Source of the DNA: Pomphorhynchus laevis
Taxonomy: Eukaryota; Acanthocephala; Palaeacanthocephala; Echinorhynchida; Pomphorhynchidae
Reading direction: 5' to 3'
Length of the DNA: 64,000 nt
Assembly: GCA_012934845.2 (NCBI GenBank)
Contig: WNNJ02002980.1
Location: forward strand, 1-64,000
The notes beneath the pieces are model-generated. The model was not told the DNA's origin, did no database searches, and worked only from the letters and a program-made list of their open reading frames with translations. A program made the translations under genes and the position numbers. This document shows, one piece after another, positions 50,794 through 61,171 of the stretch (position 1 is the first letter of the stretch; the number at the start of each line of letters is the position of its first letter).

Positions 50794-52206
50794 TCAAAAT
50801 TGGGCAAGTGAAAATATGCAGGTTAGATGCTCATTCATTTTTGCAAAGAACACAAATGCACAAAGAATGCAAAAATGCACAAGGAATGCACAAATGCACA
50901 AACACAAATGCACTGGAATTCTAATAGCGCAGAATTTATCGTGATATCCATGGACAGATGCTCTCCAGATCAGCGGTCTTTTCCTTGCACAGGGTTCTCT
51001 CCATTTAGTCTGTAAGAATGCCGGAGTAAGATAAAATTCAGAATCCAATGACGTCGTCTTTCGAAAGAACATGTTCAGGTTAGTAGTAAATGATGCAGTG
51101 TGTTCAAGATTAAATGTTGAGCAGATGTATTTAGAGCAAGGTTCTAGCGATGATAGTATCGCTATAACCGATGAAGAACATTTTGGTGAGACTCCAACAA
51201 TTCGCTTCACGAATCTCCATTGACACCTGTCCAACTGCTGAAAATTGAAGGGACTTAAATCCGACCAGATAACTGGCAAAGCATATGAAACTATGGGAAG
51301 CAACATACTTCGAAAATACCGGAGGGCTCCTGAGAAAGATAAAGAACCTAAGTTTTTTGCATAAGAGGTTGCTACAACTAATTTCGAGGATTGACGATGT
51401 AGGTGTTCAGTAAATGACCATTTCGACGAAAGTAATACTCCCAAATAATTGTAACTATTGCAGAATTCTACATTTTCTATTCTCAGCATGTTACATCGAC
51501 GCAAAGGTCCACCTAACCAAAATTTAAGGGCTTTTGATTTATTTACATTCACCGTCAACTGATTTGATAAACAATAGGATGACAGAGCATCTAACGCACT
51601 TTGAGCGGATAAAAGATCTTTGGCTAATATTACTAGATCGTTGGCATAGAGGGTACAAGAGACTTCATTCGATGCATGACGAAGATGCATAGGCAAATCT
51701 ATAACAAAAAAGGAAAATAATATAGGGCTGAGTGTATCTCTCTGTAAAACACCGCGATTAGCAAAAAAGAAATCAGAGGTGTTGATACCATCAGATACTT
51801 TAAGGCGATTAGGCTGAAGCACAGAATAAATAAGATACAAAAAGCGACCACTAACGGACACTCTGGTGGAAAGTTTATCAAGTAACAAAGAACGATTCAC
51901 TGTGTCAAATGCTCGCTCAAAGTCAACAAAAGTAGCATACAACGGTCTACGATTAGCGAAACAATTGGTGACTTCGTCACGGGCATGCTTTATTGCATCG
52001 GACGTTGACCTTTTCGGGAAGAATCCATACTGCTCCGTAGGTAAGAGATGCTCGCGACACTTAATAAGGCGCATATACATTATATGAGTCAATAACTTAT
52101 AACTGTGATTCAATATCGCAATCTCCCTGTACGCATTCAGTGAATCATAGTTACCTTTACCCTTATGCAGGATCTTAATTACACCGTCGCGCCACGAAAT
52201 CGGAAA
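50794..52206 (-). pseudogene. LINE family H: RT domain, 5'-truncated
   Basis: The minus-strand frame is open from about 52206 (WRDGVIKILHKGKGNYDS, YREIAILNHSYKLLTH) through EQYGFFPKRSTSDAI, TFVDFERAFDTVN, GVLQRDTLSPILFS and TLYANDLVILA to the thumb. The catalytic YADD is YAND, and QGD before it is QRD, so two active-site residues are changed although the frame stays open. The upstream side ends in an AT microsatellite. The last about 35 codons read into a minisatellite and are not original protein. It is an I/R1-group-like RT; the clade is uncertain. Confidence 0.75.
50850..50920. repeat. TGCACAAA-type short tandem repeat
   Basis: Imperfect units of ATGCACAAA and ATGCACAAAGA at the end of LINE H. 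They extend the ORF artificially with Cys/Ala/Leu-rich codons. Confidence 0.8.
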
Positions 52207-52611
52207 CGGATTATAATCATTATAATTATAATAATTATAATGATAATCATTATAATGATTTTTTTATTCCCACAAAATGTTTGTCCCATTTTGTTAGAAC
52301 CTTTCCATAATCTATGCTAATATTTATTTCGTTTTTGTATTTATAAAAATTAAGGGTTTAAAAGTTTTATTTTTTTGAAATGTAAAAGTGACGAAATAAA
52401 TCTAAAATGATAAAACAAATGCGAAAATAACGAAATGTTATGTACCAATGTCCAAGTATCCAAATTTCTAGGCTGTAGTGCAATTTGAAGTCTAAAATTA
52501 CTATATAATTTAGAAGATATTTCAATATTTCGTATCGACTTCATCACTACATTTGATCTGCAACTTTTACATTTGTTTAATTGATTAGGTATTTGTTTAG
52601 CCACTTTATAA

Positions 52612-52935
52612 ATAATAATAGGTTTTCTTAATAAAAATACAAGATGAATAATAAGTTACATAAATTTAGTCAGTCTATATCTTCATGACAATTATGTCTC
52701 TTCGTTCTTTCAGAGCCCCCGGCCGCACCAGCAAGCCGTCCTCCGACTGAACAGGCAATCACGAACTGGGTCAATGATACACCCAACGCCAGCTCGATAG
52801 CCAACACACATTTGCAATCGTCCACATACTTGTTGTATGTCGTCAGAAAGGAGAGAGAATAGCCTTCGACATTGTTTTTCTATATTATTCTTATAACTAT
52901 AGACCTTATATATAGACCTCAACATAATGGTCACA
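52612..52935 (-). mobile_element. LINE family D 3' fragment (D4)
   Basis: A minus-strand scrap containing the ORF2 end (IIDPVRDCLFSRRTACWCGRG, compare VKDPGWFSRKAACWIGWG) and a 3' UTR. The 3' UTR (52612-52690) is nearly identical to 53335-53410. 5'-truncated. Confidence 0.75.
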
Positions 52936-53334
52936 ATCAAATTTAAGTGATTTTGAGATATTCGTAAAGGACAAGTTTTGTTAATGGAAGTTTATTTTGT
53001 TGACGACGTATTTTTGATTGCTCAGAGTGGCGTTACACATGATATCCTTATCAAAGAAAATATAGTGTAATTAAATTTTATTAAGTTATAAGAATTCTTG
53101 AATTCAGTGGTACATTTCTCCTGAAACTGACATGGGCTAATCATTTTTCGGTGCGTTGGTTAAGCGGGTTGATTATTTTGTACTTAACAAAATAAACTTA
53201 TTGTTAAAGGACAAGTTAATCAACTTTTGATTAACTTTTTGATCAAAAGTTATCAAATATAATATTGATATATTATATTATAATATAATATGATATATAC
53301 CAAGTTCATCACTTCGGCATGCAGACGTAAAAAA
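52936..53334. other. AT-rich spacer, no gene seen
   Basis: Four hundred bases between two LINE D fragments with no supported feature. Confidence 0.5.
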
Positions 53335-55285
53335 TAATAGGTTTTCTTAATAAAAATACAAGATGAATAATAAGTTACATAAATTTAGTCAGTCTATATC
53401 TTCATGCCAATTCTATCAGTTCTTTCAGTCTTCACTATAACTGTACGGCTCAGGTCCTGATGGATATGAGAGCCCAGCCGCACAAGCGCGCCGCACTCAG
53501 AATGAACCATTCGGGGTCTTTCACCCCCTAAGAGTCCAGTCGAAACGGACTATAGTAGGTAATCTCAAGATAAAGAGCTTGTGAAACCTTAGTATTTGCT
53601 CTGAAGGACGTCTTCTGGAAAAAAGGACGGATCCCGAGATTACCTAAGGTACTCAAAAGGCGTACTTGGATATTCCCTTTAAATGACAGATGCTAGGCCG
53701 GTTTAAGGGCCCATCTAGCTCTCTTCACGGTACGTTTAAATCTATCCAGATCAGTTTTCGCCGACTAGGTCACCAAAATTGTCAACCCCAGATATCTTAC
53801 TCGACTTGTAAATACAGGGATTGCTTGATTCTGTAAAATGGAGGAGAGAGCTGAGAGTGATAATCTTTTCAATTTTTTCTTTGTCGCAGGGGCGCCATTA
53901 AAGACCACCACCTGGGATTTCGCGAAGTTGAGCATAAGATTAAATATGGGAAGACGGTCTTTAATCTTGAAAAGAAACGGCTGATGTCAGAGATTACATC
54001 GTCCAGAGAACAGGGCTGTGGTATTATCAGAGTACCACTAGATGTTAATCACGATAAAAATATTAAAAAGTTCAATGGAGGCAGCAAGATTTAAGACAGG
54101 AGAAAAGTTAAGAACCTTGAGGCACACCTTTAATAGGGTAAAACTGACGTGCATCAAGATCATCTTCACAGAAGAATCTTTTGGTATACAGTAATATCTC
54201 CACACCGTTAACAATCCTTGCAGACAACCCGAGAGACCTTAGAGAAGAAATAACAAAGGGAATGATAATGCGGTCATGAGCAGCGGAAAAGTCAAGAATA
54301 ACAGCTACAGCAAGTAAATGACTGTTATCTTGACAAACCGATACACTTCACATATTGCTGAATTAACCGAGCGACCTTTGACAAACCCATGAAAACCTGG
54401 TGGGATTAAATTACGCCTACTAAGATGATCGCGGATTTTACGCGAAAGCGCTTTTTCGTAGATGGAGATTAGGGATTTTTAAATCGAAATAGGTCGCAAA
54501 TCTTTAGGACATGATATCAATTTCTTTTTTGGTAAAAAACAAGTCGGCTAATGTTGATGGCGGCAACATCAGACGTTGAGACTAATAACATTGTGATGGC
54601 GACTTCTTTACTCTGATTGTCTGAGTCAACCCAAGGCGGGATTGGCTGGGAGATTAAGTGACTCCATAGTTATGTAGGTATAGTGACTCCTCCAAAACTT
54701 GTGCAAGGTCTTAAGTTTACCTATCCAACCCAAGGATCTATTTTGAGAAGGGTTAAAATGAGCAATGCTCGCCCTATCTCGACTCAGTTGAAGTCTATAT
54801 ATAGTTCTCCAGAATATATTCGAGTGGGCCTGTCTACAAGAAACAGACAGATTAAGAAGGTGTAGCATTTTGGCTAGGACCTTGAGTTTTGTTGGAGTAG
54901 TATTGTATAAGCGACATTTATAGGTAGTCGAAAGTATCGCGGTAGCATGCGAAGAAAGATAGGAATTAAATCTGGTCAGACTCGCATTACCTACAACAGG
55001 GAAGAGTTGGATAGCGGCCTGGAAGCATGTCACTCTGACTGGATTAAAGTGGAAGCTCCTTATAAGCAATGCATCTTTCTCTAACCGTCAACGAAAGTAG
55101 GTCGTGCGAGGTGGTCAGTTGTTGGCGCGACTGCTCAGTACAGATGGGTTTTAACAGCCATATCTTATGTAGCAGTAATAAGTTGAAGAGATAATTTGTG
55201 GTAGTGCAATGAAAATAAGGGAAGGTGGTTTATGAATAAGATAGTCGATTCTGGCTCTGCGAAGTGCTGCATTAATCCAACAAAA
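53335..55285 (-). mobile_element. LINE family D, copy 3, old and 5'-truncated
   Basis: Minus strand, from a 3' UTR at 53335 to the endonuclease near 55285, where sequence matching the D2 region CGTTGGATTAATGCAGC ends. The best preserved frame (54626-55069: VRVTCFQAAIQLF, NSYLSSHATAILSTTYK, QLSRDRASIAHFNPSQ) aligns with D2 just after its internal stop. Everything else is full of stops and frameshifts, so it is clearly older than D2. Confidence 0.8.
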
Positions 55286-55344
55286 ATAAGTCAGCTATAA
55301 TTGGGCTACTATTACCTCTCATTGATACACCTTTTATGAACACC

Positions 55345-55846
55345 TTCTACAGCCTTTCACCAATTCTCCCAAATTCATCATTCTACTCCTACAACGCATC
55401 ATCAACTCCGCCGTTCAATTGCTCCTGCGTCTCCGAGGCTTTAACTACACATCCATATATCTTGCCAACTCTCCTAGCCCACCATCCACATCCGCATACA
55501 ACTCCGCCTTCTCGTAACTTTTCGTACGCTATCGGCTCCCCATCGTTCATCAACCTCCCTTTCTTAGACGACACTCGCCCTACCTCTCTATCAATGCATT
55601 CCCGTAATTCCCTCTTACTCATGGTTCCCAATTACTCTAACAACTGGGTCTCCGATCCTTCCTCGTCGCCTCTTCCCTCACTGGAATCAGTTCCCTCTCG
55701 ACGTCCGCCGCGCTCCCTCATTTATCACATTCAAATACCTCCTCCGTTCCCACCTTCTCGACATATGACTTAGATTTTTGTCTTTTTGTTGTGGTCATGT
55801 ATGCGTGCACCAGCACACATTTGCCACGTAAATAAATCCTTTTTTA
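55345..55846 (+). mobile_element. LINE family A, copy 5, diverged 3' fragment
   Basis: A plus-strand 3' part of LINE A: coding remains (SFINLPFLDDTRPTSLS), the 3' hairpin (55803-55818) and the tail AAATAAATCC plus T-run. The hairpin loop is ACCA instead of GCTG and one arm base differs. It is more diverged than the other copies. Confidence 0.85.
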
Positions 55847-55989
55847 AAGTAAACAACTAAATGTTTTGCATAGCCGAAAAAATAGCCGGCGGCCTTCTTT
55901 GATCAAAACTAAATGTTTTGATCAAAGAAGGCCGCCGTTGTTTGCATAACGTTCACAGTAATCGCTACAGTGTCATAAATGCACTTGTT

Positions 55990-56507
55990 TTAACTAATCT
56001 CACATGATCGACAAGAAACTGATCTCATCTTATCGATATAGAAAATCAAGATGAATCTACTATTATCAATGCACTCGTAGGAATGTAGGCTTTTTATGAT
56101 CCGGCACGATTCGATTTGAAATTTAATGGCGAACATTATTTCGGAAGTATTTTCTTGTGTGGAAATTGAACCAATATTATATCCAATGCCGATGGGAATA
56201 TCGATGGAAAATCCTAGATTCGAATGCACAATTAGACATTTCCTGTATGGGTTGTGAGGATTAAGATTTGAGCAGAAATTTTTCAATGTCACTATTTTCC
56301 CTACTATCGCTCAATCTTAAGTCAACCGCGGCACATCTTTTTCGTTTTAATATAACGAATCAAAGAAGTTGCCAAATATGAAATACGTGTACGCAGAATC
56401 GAACGACTATCATTTATTCCGTTAGTATTTTCGACGGTAGGTGGTTTTGGATGTGATACCGGAAGACATATCAAGACGATCGAAACGACGATGTCGCAGA
56501 GGAGCAC
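55990..56507 (-). CDS. Possible host exons, unrecognised
   Basis: Two minus-strand frames. One, 55990 to about 56255 (CLIVHSNLGFSIDIPIGIGY to RSCEIS), follows an acceptor-like CATACAG after a pyrimidine-rich stretch. The other, 56322-56507, contains PPTVENTNGINDSRSILRTR. Composition looks more coding than the AT-rich surroundings, and no transposon similarity is apparent. I do not recognise a family. They could be exons of the gene that continues at 57254-57967, or a chance frame. Confidence 0.3.
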
Positions 56508-57253
56508 TTCAACTTAGTCAGACAATGTTACTAAGATAAAGAGGAAGTTGTCTTTGAACTTGGGCGTGCATCATCTGCTTACATTCGCGCTGCACAGTCG
56601 ACCGTTGAAAACCGACTTTTCAATTAAAGAATAATAATCAGTTTTCATGTATTATTTACAATTCTATTAAACATTATGACGACTTCGAGGGTAAGGTTTT
56701 TGTACATTTTTCAATAAATCCATTTAATTTAAAATAATCGATACATTCGTTTTAAGCATAACATAACAATATTCATCATAACAATATCCACGTTCGAATA
56801 ATTGATTAGCAACGGCCATTTAAGGCTAATATTTCATGACACAAATATAATTTAATCTCATATACTGTGATGTTTAGATCACTTTCGTAATCATTTGTCT
56901 TTAAAATTGCGAGGTATTTTGTAGATTCATATATTGTTGAACAAATCCGTGTCCTATGATTATGTAAAACTTGATATTATTTGTTGCTAACTAACTTATA
57001 CTCTTAAATACTATTTGAAAGCCTTATGAAATTTACAGCTTAGATTTGTTCATTAAAGTACAAGTTAATTTTAATTAAAATTTAAAGATTCTAAATATTA
57101 AATCGTTTCTATCTTGAAATATAAATGTCCATTAAAAATAAAAACATCAAAAGAATATCAAATAAATAGTAATATAAAAATTTTAAAAAATGGATCTTTA
57201 CAAATATTAAATTCATCATCAAGAATATACCCAATATCCTACTGTATAATTAA
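56508..57253. other. Spacer before the helical exon gene
   Basis: AT-rich, no supported gene. It lies downstream (minus strand) of the 57254-57967 frame and may hold its 3' UTR. Confidence 0.45.
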
Positions 57254-57967
57254 TTAGTAGTCGAGCAAATCACAAATAACTTTGTCCAATTGAATTTCCT
57301 CTCCATTGTCATTGCATTCTCGACGAAGTTCACCGCGTATTATCTTGCGTATACAACCTCGTATTGACGTAAAAAGATTAAGCAAGTTCATTGCTAATTG
57401 TTTACCGAATTCTTTTTCGACGTTGTCCGTTTCCCCACTCGCCAGACAGCTGACTATCACTTTTATTAATTGATCCAATACAAGCGCACAACGATAACCC
57501 ATCCGTTCCAAGATATCAGTATCTACAAAAGCCTTTAAGATAACGTGCCTGCATTGTCTATCAGATTCAAATTGGTAGTCCTCGCGAAGCTGACACACAA
57601 CTCTATCAAGATTGTTGATTGCAAATGTACAACAATTGTACTGTACCCATAGAACAATAATACTAGGATGCCTTTTTAGGTGTAATTTTGATCTGACAAG
57701 ATCGTTAAGGTTATCAACGATCGGTTTTATCTCTTTGCTCAATGCTATCTCGTTAGGAGTACATTCTGAATATAGATGTTCCAAACATGGCACTGCATAT
57801 TTTAAGTTCTTTAAATCTAACATCAAGGTAATCACTGCAAATATCTCGTCCAGGGCTACCGATAAGTGAGGGAATTTTTCTTCCAAGACAAGTTTTGTGA
57901 AAAATTGCATCGATGCAACATATCCAGTATTAGTCAGCAGTATTTTAAATAACAACTTGCAACACAA
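57254..57967 (-). CDS. Host exon encoding an unrecognised, probably all-helical protein
   Basis: An uninterrupted frame of 237 codons ending with a TAA/TAG stop. A stop codon directly precedes the first TTG, so it is probably a terminal exon entered by splicing rather than a complete gene. Blocks such as SMQFFTKLVLEEKFPHLSVA, ALSKEIKPIVDNLNDLV and KEFGKQLAMNLLNLFTSI suggest a helical repeat or solenoid. Base composition is clearly less AT-rich than the flanks. A second copy starts at the left window edge. I could not match it to a family. Conservation in both copies argues that it is a real gene. Confidence 0.6.
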   Translation of the reverse strand: MCCKLLFKILLTNTGYVASMQFFTKLVLEEKFPHLSVALDEIFAVITLMLDLKNLKYAVPCLEHLYSECTPNEIALSKEIKPIVDNLNDLVRSKLHLKRHPSIIVLWVQYNCCTFAINNLDRVVCQLREDYQFESDRQCRHVILKAFVDTDILERMGYRCALVLDQLIKVIVSCLASGETDNVEKEFGKQLAMNLLNLFTSIRGCIRKIIRGELRRECNDNGEEIQLDKVICDLLDY

Positions 57968-57975
57968 TTACGTTC

Positions 57976-58062
57976 TTAAAAGTTATTTTCATATTTTATT
58001 TTTATTTTAGAACTTTTTATTTCCAGGTAATTTAAATTTAATATTTTAACGTTATTAAAGAT
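57976..58062. repeat. AT-rich repeat R (first copy in block U3)
   Basis: Same block as 205-290. It follows the helical exon directly and precedes the neighbouring C-terminal coding region. Confidence 0.75.
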
Positions 58063-58137
58063 ACAATGTTCCATGTAATTTTTAAAATGTACTTGAACAA
58101 TAAAGTTTGTTGTGATAAAATAAATTTTTTATCCGTT

Positions 58138-58260
58138 TAACAATCATCATCAGCGTCGCGGCTGTAAGTATAGAGTGCGCGATTACCTTTAACCGGGCAA
58201 CGATGTTCAGCTCGCCACATAACGTCGTCAGCAAAAGTTACCGATTTTTGGTGTTGTTTC
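58138..58260 (-). CDS. C-terminal coding region with RVxF-like motif (copy 3)
   Basis: Encodes KSVTFADDVMWRAEHR to SRDADDDC and a TAA at 58138-58140. Upstream in the same block (58388-59505) other minus-strand frames look coding, for example 58501-58620 (HIALDSFIIDIQDLQIKQMV) and 58778-59320 (180 codons). Frame changes between them could be introns or damage. The RVxF-like motif could dock protein phosphatase 1; this is speculative. Its peptide is kept in copy 1, which argues that it is or was real. Confidence 0.4.
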
Positions 58261-58387
58261 TTTCGTCCGTCGTGTTTAATGCAATATTCGTCACCAGTTC
58301 CGTACTAGAGCGCTCTTTAGTGAAAGCTTCTCATCGGCATTGCTGCCGTCAATAATAGATAGCAGAATATGCTGCATAGCAGTCCGC

Positions 58388-59505
58388 GAATATGCCGACA
58401 GTTTGTTCACTGCTAGTTGCGTAATTCAGCGTTTGGGATTTCTGTGGCATCACGTCTACGACTGCACTCTGTTCGCTTACTTGATCACTGCACTGCTTGC
58501 GAAATTGCTGGTAGTATGTAATCGAATACCATTTGCTTAATCTGCAAATCTTGAATATCGATAATAAACGAATCCAGAGCAATATGGTCTTTCCCGTCAA
58601 CGTGATAAAAACTATACAATTGAATTGGGCTGGTTTTCTGAAATGGGGTTTGAATCAACAGACTCTTGGCGTTCGTTGGCTTATTCTGTTACCTATCCGA
58701 TAAATGTTGTTGAATATCGGTCTCACTATTTTTACAAAGCGAAATGCTTCGTTTAGACCGATTATCATCGATCCGTTTCATTGATACCAGCTTGTCAATT
58801 GCGGCAAAATCGTTGTAGATATAGCTATTAAACTCACGTCTCCGACGTGGTTTCCCGATGCATTTGCCGGGTAGCGTCGCACCCAGCCTCTTCTTTTATC
58901 GATATTTTCTAATGGTCGTTGCTTAGTAGTCGTTATCCAATTTGTTGAGCTAGCATTAGCTTCCTTTAATCGTTGTTTTCGCTTTATTTTCTTATTAGTG
59001 ATGTCCACGGAGTTATTTTCTAGTGACAACCAATCAACGCACGTGTTTAAGTGTCCAGTATTTGATGCTTGATCGTCGATGTCAATGTGAAATTTGTCGC
59101 GTTGCATTTTAAGTGAATGAGTTAAGGCTGTATGCAATGATATGGGATTCAACATGCTCTTTAAGGGATCATTTGTTGATGATCTTACCGTTATCGACCC
59201 CCTTTGGAAGGTTAAAAGCTTTGTTGCGAATCTGATCAAGCAAATCGTTTTTAAATTTATTGCCTCTAGGCAACAATTTGTTCTTCTCTTGTTTGCTAGT
59301 AGTTTCGTTTCCACTATCAAAATTTGATCCTACTATTAGGTGGTAGAGTAAGTTCGTCAATATGTGAGCGGTCATGTATAAATAATGATCGTTTTGTCTG
59401 ATCGGCGTTATTTAAACTGCTCTGGGTTGAGTTCATTGTCGTATAATTCATCTACAACTTACATGGTTCTTGTAACAAAATTACATTTTTAAAAGTTATT
59501 TTTAT
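58388..59505 (-). pseudogene. Host gene or pseudogene body with WH2-like motif (copy 3)
   Basis: Minus-strand frames include TKRSLFIHDRSHIDELTLPP and then, one frame over, NKFKNDLLDQIRNKAFNLPK followed by a GGTAAGA donor-like site; a 180-codon frame (58778-59320) follows. LLDQIR with a basic tail resembles a WH2 actin-binding motif. The same frame switch is present in copy 2 (25.5-26.7 kb), so it predates the duplication: either an intron boundary or an old frameshift. The gene is not recognised. Confidence 0.4.
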
Positions 59506-59621
59506 AATTTATTTTTATTTAAAAATAATTCTGGTAATTTAAATTTAATATTCTAACAAAATAAATATATTTAACGTCAGGGAGGATGAGCTGAAATAAA
59601 ACAGAAAACAAATACAGCCTA

Positions 59622-59705
59622 ATGCTATGCCGTTTCGTCATTGTTTAGACTCATCAGTGCCGGATACCTCCACTGCTGGATGCAGAGAGGACCAGTAGAC
59701 TGCTG
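59622..59705 (-). ncRNA. Hammerhead-ribozyme-like motif, copy 3
   Basis: Minus strand: GTC (59700-59698), TACTGG, hairpin CCTC/GAGG, CCGGCA, CTGATGA (59657-59651), stem II GTC/GAC with an 8-base loop, GAAA (59636-59633), then CGGC. All invariant core blocks are present in order, and stem II is fully paired. This is the copy closest to the hammerhead consensus on the 3' side. Confidence 0.6.
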
Positions 59706-60110
59706 CGTAAACTAACAATCCAAGAGCGTTAGGCAAATCTTCGACATATTTAGATGAGGGCAGTCCTTAACATTACAGACGTAGTTGTACCATTCGTCGA
59801 ATTGTTCCATTTATACGTTTACACTTTGAATATTTTTGTGGTCTAAGAGTAGTGGTTTGGCTTGATAGTACACCCTCTCTCCAGTAGCATTCGTGGATTC
59901 CTGTGCATTTCTACGAATGAAACCCTGTACGAATGTTTCTGGTTGATTAAACGAAAGAACACGATGGATAAGTCACTTCCCTCATGGCTAAAGGAAGGAT
60001 AGTTTGTGTTGAATTAGATATACGATCCTTAGGTCGAGCGTCCCAAACTACTTCAAAGTAATCCAAAATATTCTGCTAGAAAAATCTGATGGAAGGCAAT
60101 CTACTATATC
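59625..60110. mobile_element. Rearranged Ty3/Gypsy integrase fossil (copy in block U3)
   Basis: Broken integrase-like pieces related to 1510-2350, partly in opposite orientation, in the same arrangement as 33240-33730. Old and non-functional. The rearrangement is shared by both blocks and so predates their duplication. Confidence 0.55.
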
Positions 60111-61171
60111 AACGCTAGAGCTTATATTAGGTGTAAAGCTAAAGTTTCAATTAGCTTATATAAGCGTCAGCGCTAAAGCTTATGCTCGCGATTTATCTAG
60201 TGTTGTACAAGCATGTAGTTGTTCCAGCATAACTCATTAGTACTCTAATGACGGAAGAAGCGACAACACACGTGTTGTCCTGTGAAGCCACTTTTCAATT
60301 TTCGAATGTCAAATTTAAGATACAATATAAGATGCTACATAAATGTTATTAAATTAATTTAATAAATTATGACATAGATAAATGTATAATAATATGATAA
60401 TATAATATTTTATTAAATTAAATATTATATTTGATTATATTAAATATAATAATATAATACATTATTAAATGTTATTAAATGAATTCAAGAATTTATAACA
60501 TATCTTTAAGAAATTTGTGTTTCATAATATTGCTCAGTTGCTCAGTCCTCTTAATTTTCACGTTGCTAACAATTTCTTTGTTAGATGTACATTGATTATT
60601 TTTATGACAATATTATTTTATAATATTTATTTAAATACTATGCATATGAGACAAGGGATTTTACAATGACAATATTATTTTATAATATTTATTAAAATAT
60701 TACAAGCATATTAGATCATATGCTCGTAAATACTGTCAATAAATAATAAATCATTTTCAAATTTCAATTTCATTACTGTCAATATTAATGAATATAAGTT
60801 CAAATTCGTTAAAAAAACTTAAAATTTATTTCTAAAAGAATCCAAGGAACACATATTTCTTTGCATATTAATTGTCTCGTTCTTTAAGTTCTCCTTTGTG
60901 CTAATTGTACGACCATACTATTTACAATTTCTCCTGTATTTTGGTCAGCAATATCGACAACAATTCGGTCAGCGTCAGGTTCTTCATGGTCTAAACCCCA
61001 TATGAAATTAAGAGAAGTTAAAATGATATATTAAAATTAGTATTTTCAAAACGTGATATAGCCACATTAATAATAAAATTTGCAATCATATCTGATTGTA
61101 AATGATTATGGCATTTACAATATGATAAATTAATAGATGATATTATATTTATAATAATCTAATATTATTTC

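Larger units (their letters stand above)
57254..61168. repeat. Duplicated block U, copy 3 (most complete)
   Basis: Reference copy: helical exon, repeat R, host-gene-like body, second repeat R (59491-59590), then the Gypsy/hammerhead part and an AT-rich kilobase. Copy 1 is 1-560; copy 2 is 25532-26655 plus 32500-34810. It carries none of the LINE insertions of copy 2, so it supplies the empty sites. Confidence 0.9.

Noticed and set aside
52206-52270. Palindromic ATTATAATCATTATAAT cluster as a regulatory site
   Set aside because: It is a simple AT microsatellite at the LINE H border.
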